From NCBI GenBank assembly GCA_023974075.1, contig JAMFTG010000543.1, forward strand, positions 1 to 64,000: a stretch of DNA of 64,000 nt, read 5' to 3'. This document shows positions 17,322 through 64,000 of this stretch, one piece after another. The position numbers were made by a program, and so were the translations under genes. Source of the DNA: Chaenocephalus aceratus (taxonomy: Eukaryota > Chordata > Actinopteri > Perciformes > Channichthyidae). The notes under the pieces were generated by a model. That model did not search any database and was not told where the DNA came from. It saw only the letters and a list, made by a program, of their open reading frames with translations. Numbering within the stretch: the first letter of the stretch is position 1; every line of letters starts with the position of its first letter.

Positions 17322-18534
17322 CAGAGGTGTGGACTCGAGTCACATGACTTGGACTCGAGTCAGACTCGAGTCACCAATTTGATGACTTTGGACTCGACTT
17401 GACAAAATCACAAAACACTTGCGACTCGTCTTGGACTTGAACACCAATGACTCGGGACTTGACTTGGACTTGAGCCTTCTTACTTGACGTGACTTGATAA
17501 TTTAATTCAGGGATCTCCAACACGCCGATCGCGAGATGCCGCTAGAAGAGCAGACTCCCGTCGGGGAGAGCAGAATCTCCAGCCGCTTCTACTCTTGCTG
17601 AGAATCCATGCAGGCAGGGGCGGGTCTTTATTTAGCTGGGCCACCATGCGGCCAATCATATGCGAGGACACACTAGGATCATACCATTATGTGAAAGAAC
17701 GGTGGGGGGCAGACGCTCCAAAGACAGCAGGTGTAGTGGTACAGGTCAGCTACAGAGCGACGGGGAGCCGGATTTAAATGCAAGTGCGTTGGAAAAAATC
17801 AAGAAATTAGCGAAAACCGAAAAAATAAGTAACTACTCAGGATTTATTGTCAGAGGAGGGAGAAGTTCAGATCTTGTACTTGAGTAAAAGTACCAGAGTG
17901 TAAGAATACTCGGTTACAATAAAAAGTTCTGCATTCAAAATGTTACAAGTAAAAGTACAAAAGTATTGGTACCACCTGCAGAGGGATCTAGATTCAGGTG
18001 TTCTCTTCCCCATAGAGACGCCTCGCTGCACATATCTCTTGCATAAAGATAGATTGTGGGTCCCTTATAACATGTTGTTCACAGCGGAAATAAACATTCT
18101 GTCACCTCAACATCTGGGATCTTATACATTAAACTCCTTCTGAATCAAACCGTCACGGTAGCCTTACCTTACTTATCCCTCTTAAAATAGAAGAAAAGAC
18201 GTTACTTTACCAGCAGAGAGAAGATGGATTATTAAATTATTAATGTGACTAATAAAGAGCAGTTTGATTATTAAGTATTATTCTGTTGATCGATGTCATT
18301 ACATTTGGTGAAAAACACATAATGACTTGTTTAAGACTTGTTTTGTCAAAGTTTAGGACTTGGACTTGCCTTGAACTTGCCCATCCTGACTTGAGACTTG
18401 ACTTGGACTTGAGTGCAAAGACTTGAGACTTGACTCGGACTTGAGCGCAAAGACTTGAGACTTGACTCAGACTTGAGCGCAAAGACTTGAGACTTGACTC
18501 GGACGTGTAAAACAATGACTTGGTCCCACCTCTG
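17322..18534. mobile_element. hAT-type MITE with ACTCGAGTC/GACTTG subterminal repeats
   Basis: The element starts CAGAGGTGTGGACTCGAGTC and ends GACTTGGTCCCACCTCTG. The CAGAGGTG outer ends are inverted. An exact 8-bp duplication CTATTTTA lies at 17314-17321 and 18535-18542. Both subterminal regions are arrays of GACTTGGACTTGAG-like units (17340-17500 and 18355-18520). The middle includes a segment with ACTTGAGTAAAAGTAC and ACAAGTAAAAGTACAAAAGT (about 17875-17970), which looks like part of another common fish repeat nested inside. There is no intact transposase. Confidence 0.9.
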
Positions 18535-18542
18535 CTATTTTA

Positions 18543-18915
18543 TGAATACAAATATATCCGATTGCATATTTTTTTCATTTAAAAGAAAATAGAAAGTAGT
18601 TAAATTGGTAGTAAGACCTTGCTTATCTGTTTGTTACAATGTTGAGGGGTTTCCTTGTCCTTGGGATCCTTGTCCCTGGTCTAAATGATTATAAAATAAA
18701 CGAGTCTAACATTGATTGTGCTACTTTTAACCAATAACTCCAACACATTGCAAAACAGACCAAGATTAACAGTAAAGTCTGTTTTTCTCCAATGAGGTGT
18801 CAAGGAAATCTCTATATATATACTTGCAAAGATCTCTGACAACATAACAATACAACCCAGTTAATGACAACAGCTGTTTTGTGCTTTGTTCTGACAGAAA
18901 AGCATTGATCACAAC
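18543..18915. other. Non-coding spacer
   Basis: AT-rich DNA; nothing recognised. Confidence 0.5.
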
Positions 18916-19187
18916 TTAAAGGGAACGGCAAGTTTGGCTGGCAAGGTTATGATTAGTCGACCGCTTAGAGATATCCTGGCCCTTAGCAAATCACGAACGA
19001 TGTGTTGGAGTTATAGCCAATAGAAGCAAGAGTGTTACATAGTAATCTTACTATGTTCTGGAAGTAAACAAAGGAGTCCAAACTGCCTCTGGCGTGAAGT
19101 TTTAAGCCTTTGCAGATCCTTTACATGCACACAAACCTATATAACACAACAGGAAAAGGAAACCCCAAAAAGCACAACAGGATACCA
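18916..19187. mobile_element. MITE family copy (TTAAAGGG… type), related to 48054-48330
   Basis: It begins at TTAAAGGGAAC. It shares a long diverged alignment with 48054-48330: GTGTTGGAG…TAGC(C/T)AATAGAAGC, then TACATAGT, GTAAACAAAGGAGTCCAA, a CTTTGCAGA(T/C)C segment and AGG(A/G)AAACCCC. The left TTAA is present. The right end, near ACAACAGGATACC, is degraded. No coding capacity. Confidence 0.7.
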
Positions 19188-21454
19188 TCATTTCAGTTTT
19201 TGATTTTAAACCCTGTGCTTTTGGTAGTGACTCATTGAGAACTATTTTAGACCAGACCTTTGTACTAAAAAGAACCAAGACAGCCCAAGTGGACACGCAC
19301 TGTGTCCTGGACAGGAGGTCTTTTGCCACAGTTTCAGTTTGGTAATCACCATAACAGCTACAGTCTCTAGTAGGAGCTTACAGTGGCTGCACTCTCTTAA
19401 AGCCCCCCATTTACTTCACTCTGAGATCTATAAGAGGATACATAATTATCCTGTCCATGTGAGGAGACCCGTGTGCAGATATAAAACACCACCGACTGTG
19501 TTCGCCACTCTCACCGCTTGATCTTCTTCTGTTCTGACGCCCATCTCACTCCCTCTCCCTTTATCCCACCACTGCACAACTAAAAAAGAAAACTACAAGC
19601 AGTCAAAGGGAAAATGAGGGAGAGATGAGGACCGAGGGGTGCAAGATGGTGAGGTTTCATCTGGCTCCTCCCTCTGTTGCTATGACAGCAGGTTGTGCTG
19701 GCATGCACTGGAGTTGGCACTGCCCTCACCTCTGGCATCAGGGCACCCTGGGGACGGTGTGTGCATGTTGTGTGCATGTTGTGTGCATGCTTGCCCCTCA
19801 AAGACACAAAGAAGATGCTGCACAACAAATATTTAACAATGTGTAACAATTTGGAGAGAGCATTTTTTCCAATCCATACTCAGTGGAGTCATTTGGTCCC
19901 AAGATGTTAACATCATTCTTATTCAAAAGGTGCATATTTCTCATTTAAATTAAAACAACCTTTCTATTCTCATGTCCTCCCCGTTGTTACTGTGTGGATT
20001 TAATCTTAAACCACACTTGAAATAATTAATACTTCAGCAAACGACTCCAAGCACTGTGGTCTCTATTTTTTTTAAATGACTGAGTTTAGAGATTGGAGGA
20101 AAAGTAGGGATCTTAATCCTTTAGACAGGGTCTTAGGGAGTCTAATGGATACCAGTGCGTCCAAAACTAATTAAAATAATAATAATATCTATTACTTTTT
20201 AACAAGAAGTATATAATATAAACAATACTATATTTTTTGGGAAATGAATTTGTGCAATTACTAGATTTTCTAAATCTGTATTGGAGGCATTTATGTTACT
20301 GGTATCGGTCTTACTCTAGAAAAGATCCACGACAGTCACAAATTATTTAGTACAGCATTTAAAACAATGCTGATAAATAAACGGCGGGAGATGAAAGGAT
20401 CTGTCCAAAGTACTTTATGGCCCCTCAAACTGTACCGAGTGTCCGATACCCATATATATTAGTTAATGTGCAGCATTTTACTGCAGTTTTAACAAAGAAC
20501 AAACAATAAGTGGAGTTGTTTTTTTTGTCCTGAGTTTATAACAACATTTATTTCCTTATAAGGAAGCAACTTTGGCTAATAATCCAATCATGTGCTTTGA
20601 ATTTACTCAAGAACACATTAATGGGATATCTGGTACAACTATTTCCAACCATACAACACAACTGCACACACTCCAGCGTGCGCAGATATGTGTCCGCAGG
20701 TGTGTCCCTACCTACATATCCAGTGTGTGCGAATCTGTGTGTGTGTTTGTGACCAGCGTGCATCCACCTGGTGTGTGTGTGTGTGTGTGAGCGTGGCCGT
20801 GACCGAGTGTGTGTATGTGCGTGTGTTTTGTCAGCCAAGGGGCCACTTTCTCTCCCCGGCCAGCCGGTGCTCTCACCACTGGACAGATGGCCAACACCCT
20901 CCCTCTCTTTCTCACCATCCCTTCATCCATCCCTTCTTCTATCCCTTCATCAGTGTCTTCCCCCCCCAAACACCCCATCACCTCAGTCCCCCGTTCCCCA
21001 CCTCCCAGCATCCCTCCATCCCATCACACCTCTCCCATAATAAATCAGAGTGGAATGGATTTGTGAACCGCTCTCTAATCAGTTTCACTTTCTCACTTAA
21101 ACTCGTTGATTAAGATACAGTTACTCTTTTTAGAATAAAATCTAACAAGGCATATCTCAAGGGCCATAAATATCACATACAAAAACCCATTAAAACAATT
21201 CTTGTAGCTCCTAATGGAAAAAAGCTGAATAAAGCTTAATCTTATTTCACCCACGACTGCACTCACTAAAGACGGTCCACTGTAATAAAAAGTAATGGAG
21301 TGTATTGATTCTCTGTAATGGCCAGTAACAGAGATTTAAGATGCCTGTTAAATACAGGTGCTCGTAATGTATACAAACATCGTATCCTCTGCAAACCTCT
21401 TTTTAGCTGTTTAGAAAGGATTTCCCGTTTTAGAATATTCACACCTTTTTTGCT
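19188..21454. other. Non-coding DNA, no gene recognised
   Basis: Short frames only. A short direct triplication of TGTGCATGTTG lies at about 19758-19790. GT-rich sequence lies at 20735-20830. A pyrimidine-rich tract with CATCCCTTC repeats lies at 20895-21035. None is convincing as an exon. Confidence 0.5.
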
Positions 21455-21584
21455 TTTTGTTCAAACAGTTCAATCCCCTGACTGCCACTGCAGTCGACAT
21501 GTCGTTGTTTCCTAGGGCAAGACACTTCACCCTAATTTGCTCCTGTGGGTATTGTCCACAGTATTGATGTATAACATGTCTGAT
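21455..21584 (+). mobile_element. Fish SINE fragment
   Basis: Contains the segment CAGTTCAATCCCCTGACTGC followed by a CTAGGGCAAGACACTTCACC block and CTCCTGTGGGTATTG. This combination is familiar from a widespread tRNA-derived teleost SINE, where GTTCAATCCC serves as the B box. The A-box part is not clear and both ends are approximate. Confidence 0.5.
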
Positions 21585-22535
21585 TTAAAGGGGACCTATC
21601 ATGCAAAATGCACTTTTTGTTGTCTTTTATACATAAAGATGTGTCCCCGGTGTGTCAGGGAACTCACGCAGCGTCAGAAAATACAACCCTCTCTCTTTTC
21701 CTCCATACCCAAATCTCTAAAAACGGGGCTACAACGGAGCTGATCCAGATTTGCGTCCGATATGACGTAATGTCTGAAATGTGGACACACAGCACTATCA
21801 GTAAAGTTTCTATCAGAAACAATGCCCGACTGTTTTGGACGTAATATGGTCGGTGTTACATTAGCATCGCTAACACTCAGAGCTAACCTGTACTGGAGAG
21901 CATGTGTGTGAAGAAGCAGGAAATAAAAAGGAACTCACCTTGTGGTATAACCGGCAAGAGAGAAAGCTCCATACTGTTTGAGAAATAATCCTTGATAATC
22001 CATGATATGGCGTTTCATCACGGCAGAATCTCCCGCATGAGCTCAGCCCTCTCATTACATTGCATTTAGCTGACGCTTTTATCCAAAGTGACAATAAGTG
22101 CGTTCGACCAACAAGATACAAACTTGAAGAAAACAGAATCATATAAGTACATCAGGCTTCATAGAGCCAAAACCTTTCAAGTGCTACTCAACTGGCTTTA
22201 GGTAAGCCAGCCCTTTATTAATATATAAGTGCTTTGTTGATAGTTCTATCGCTCGAAGTGGAGTCGAAAGAGATGAGTTTTCAGTCTGGAAGGTGTGTAA
22301 GCTATCTGCTGTCCTGATGTCAGTGAGGAGCTCATTCCACCATTTTGGAGCTTTTTTTTTCAAGCGTTATTCCCCAGATCAGCACTTTTGAAACAGCAAG
22401 TGAAATAGAAGGATATGAGGCATGGCTAGAATGGGTGATCTGTTTGGTATTTTGAGCAAAACACTTCATAGACATGTTTTATATATATCTGAGACCTATG
22501 CTATTGCCTAAAGATAGTATAATAGGTGCACTTAA
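21585..22535. mobile_element. TTAA-flanked MITE with a nested repeat; same family as the element in intron F-G
   Basis: The left end is TTAAAGGGGACCTATCATGC. The right end is TATAATAGGTGCACTTAA, an imperfect inverted pair with TTAA at both borders. Its left 100 bp and right 90 bp align with 55280-55790: CTTTTATACATAAA near the left, and CTTCATAGACATGTTTTATA near the right. The extra length comes from an inserted fish repeat starting near 22050, with the hallmark CATTTAGCTGACGCTTTTAT at about 22062-22081. Confidence 0.8.
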
Positions 22536-23361
22536 AGTAATATGTAATGTAAACCGATTTGAGAACTTGTAAAACCGCTCAAATAAATGCAATTATTTAC
22601 AACTATTGACAAAAAACACACCGACATGGTGATCAGGGTACTGCTGCTGTCCAAATATGTTAAAGCTAATATAAGTGAAATAATCCATGTGGTTTTCAGA
22701 TGGAGAAGGTAACGGAAAACTCAATAGACCGGACTTCTTTCTGCGGATCGATATGACTAGCTTTGAATGTCCTTAGCAACAGTCTGTTCTCCTTAGCAGC
22801 GGTCTGTTTTCAACTAAGCTGTCTAATAACCCAATTTATTCTCTGGATGTTGCTCTGAGGTTCAATCATTTGAGACCGAAGCTAGTGACATCTGTAAAGG
22901 AGCAGAGAGCACACTTGTTCTACCATCCTTTCCCCTCCTCTCCTCTCCTCTAAAGCCAGTGTCTTCAGTGTCAGTCCTTTTGGATCCTTAGCGTTTATAA
23001 TGTGATAATAAGGTGTGAAAATGGAGACACAATGGAGCAGTGAGGATTGGGCCGACACAGCCTTCCACTGGTCCCCTCTCACACTCTCCCTGTCTGCTAA
23101 TCCAGGACACACACACGTTCACACACACTCCTTCACACACTGGGGCAATGTTCCACACATCACAATTAAGTCGAGTTTCACATGTCATTATTCACATAAA
23201 GCGGGTACAGAGAACCAAAATGGAAGCGCAAACAATAAGAAACAAAGTCATAGTGTATATAGAGGACAGTGATGATGTCAATTAGATCTGAGCTGGTAAC
23301 AAACAACAAGCATGCGTACGCTTCTGAACCCATGCTCATAACGTTGTGTGTGTTTCCCCAG
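22536..23361 (+). other. Intron segment before znf423 exon A
   Basis: No exon was recognised. CTTAGCAACAGTCTGTTCTC and CTTAGCAGCGGTCTGTTTTC form a short tandem duplication near 22770-22811. The segment ends at the splice acceptor TTTCCCCAG (AG at 23360-23361). Confidence 0.6.
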
Positions 23362-62513
<39,152 letters not shown>

Positions 62514-63744
62514 GTGAGTGATGCGCAGCTCTTTCTTTCTCTCTCTGTCTTAGACTAAGTGTGTGTTTGAGTGAGTGTGTGTGAACGTCTATTCTCCTCC
62601 TTCATGGATTAACAACACAACTACTGCAATTGTGTTCTTTTTGGCACACAACATGAAAACCCTGACCATTCGTCTGTGTTTGTAGCTTGGATGAAGCACA
62701 CACCGCACAGACGGCTGATATCGCTGCAGGCATATATATACTGTAGATCAATACAACCGTGTACCAGGTAGCAATGTTCTATTGTTGTTATCGCCATTTT
62801 ACTGGGTATGAAAAATGTACCACACAATTACACTGTGTACATCTTTACAAAGATATATGAACTAACACCAAATTGCTCTAATTTGAAATCAGTCATTAGT
62901 TTTTGCTCTCCGGCTAGAGAACTTTGACGTAGTTTCTGTGTGTAGTACTTAAACACATGGAAACCCTGTGGTAGTGACCACACAAATGTTTTTTTAATTT
63001 TTTTATATATATATATATCAAAGCTGACCAGAGAAGAACAATCACATCCATACCATAATATGCAGTTTCTTTGGCAGGAACAATGGTATGCTTGATCAAA
63101 AAAATGCACTCTTATGTATATTTTGAATGACATATAACCACGTACCTTTACCTGTTTGTGTTTCCCGACCAACTGCTTTTGCATGAAACAGCACAATGAA
63201 TAGACAGCGGCACCACCGTACTGAGGACACTCCATCGTGTTGTTCTCATTATCATAAAGGGCTGTTAAAAGGTTATGTCAAATAGTTTGGGATTATAAGT
63301 GGAGTGTGTTTAACTTTAAACTACCTCTGTAGTTTGGAGGCTATGTGCGTTTATGAGCTTCCCCTGTGACACGCTTTCCCGCTCGCCACTAATTTGCTGC
63401 ATAAGCATCTCTGTCGTCATGGAGATTAACGAGGTGGACCTGCGAGTTGTTCTGTGGAACAAACGCTGTGCACCCCCCACTCTCAGCCAGACCTGACAGG
63501 CAATCCCAGAGTCACCCGTGTACTCTGTAGTGTGTGTGTTTGTGCGTGTGTGTGTGTGTATGTAAAACAGAGGTAAAGCAAGTGTGTGTGTGTGTGTGTG
63601 TGTTTGTGTTTGTGTGGGGGTGGGTGTGCGCGCCAATTGTGTGTGAGTGCTGACATCGCTCTGAGTTGTCTAGTAATGTCTGGAGACGTTAGAGAGTTGA
63701 ATCAGAAGTACAGCTGGAGTTACTTTTACTTCCTTCCCCTGTGG

Positions 63745-63811
<67 letters not shown>

Positions 63812-64000
63812 AACACAGGGACGATCTCTCCTAGACAAAGAACACACACTAAGTATGGTTTCCTCAATTGTGTACCTGCTGTTCCTCTCTGTCCATCTTC
63901 ATTACTAAAACCACTCACTTTAATTCCTAGCCCCCTCATCTCCTTGTCACCCCCTACCTCTCTTTCCCTGCTTCCTTCCTTTGATCTTCTTCTGCATCTT
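62514..64000 (+). other. znf423 intron after exon P, runs off the window
   Basis: No further exon was found. It contains (TA)n at 63003-63018, (GT)n around 63530-63615 and (AC)n at 63747-63807. Confidence 0.75.
63747..63807. repeat. (AC)n microsatellite
   Basis: 61 bases of AC. Confidence 0.96.

Noticed and set aside
62613..62827. Search for exon(s) with fingers 28-30 after exon P
   Set aside because: No CKLC, CPVCFTVF or CPQKFFF-type coding segment is present up to 64000, so these exons are taken to lie outside the window.

Overview
The window is teleost fish nuclear DNA, most likely from a percomorph. The signs are one vertebrate gene with GT-AG introns spread over tens of kilobases, very many (CA)n microsatellites, and a dense set of fish-type non-autonomous DNA transposons (hAT, TTAA-duplicating piggyBac/Kolobok-like, and TA-flanked elements with long terminal inverted repeats), plus a tRNA-derived SINE and an L2/CR1-type LINE tail. 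No bacterial, organellar or viral genes were seen.

The only host gene recognised is znf423 (OAZ/Ebfaz), on the + strand. It encodes the 30-finger C2H2 nuclear factor that bridges BMP-activated SMADs to DNA and antagonises EBF proteins. Sixteen exons can be placed with matching splice phases, from 23362 to 62513. They give 3927 coding bases (1309 codons) and hold fingers 1-27, plus a degenerate finger-like segment in exon N. The start codon and first exon(s) are not in the window, or were not recognised. The last exon(s), with fingers 28-30, lie beyond the right edge.

Layout: 1-23361 is non-coding, probably intron or 5' flank. It contains several transposons and a nested foldback-like structure at about 7997-16580. 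Exon A (finger 1 and an acidic stretch) is at 23362-23556. A 29.3 kb intron follows (23557-52826), rich in giant (CA)n tracts and transposons; a few stretches look like candidate regulatory elements. The compact exon cluster B-P runs from 52827 to 62513. Within it, the region that I recall as one very large exon in mammals is cut into twelve exons (B-M) by eleven mostly short introns. From 62514 to 64000 is intron.

The most notable observations are: (1) the fragmentation of the large znf423 zinc-finger exon, mostly at AG|GT proto-splice sites; (2) two of these small introns are stop-free and a multiple of three; (3) two nested elements with long inverted repeats; (4) a three-copy, exactly 54-bp-spaced repeat with CCCC/GGGG palindromes in the large intron; (5) a telomere-like G-rich array in a late intron; (6) an extreme load of long perfect (CA)n, including a head-to-head (GT)n/(AC)n pair. 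I found no CRISPR, operon or other prokaryote-type system.
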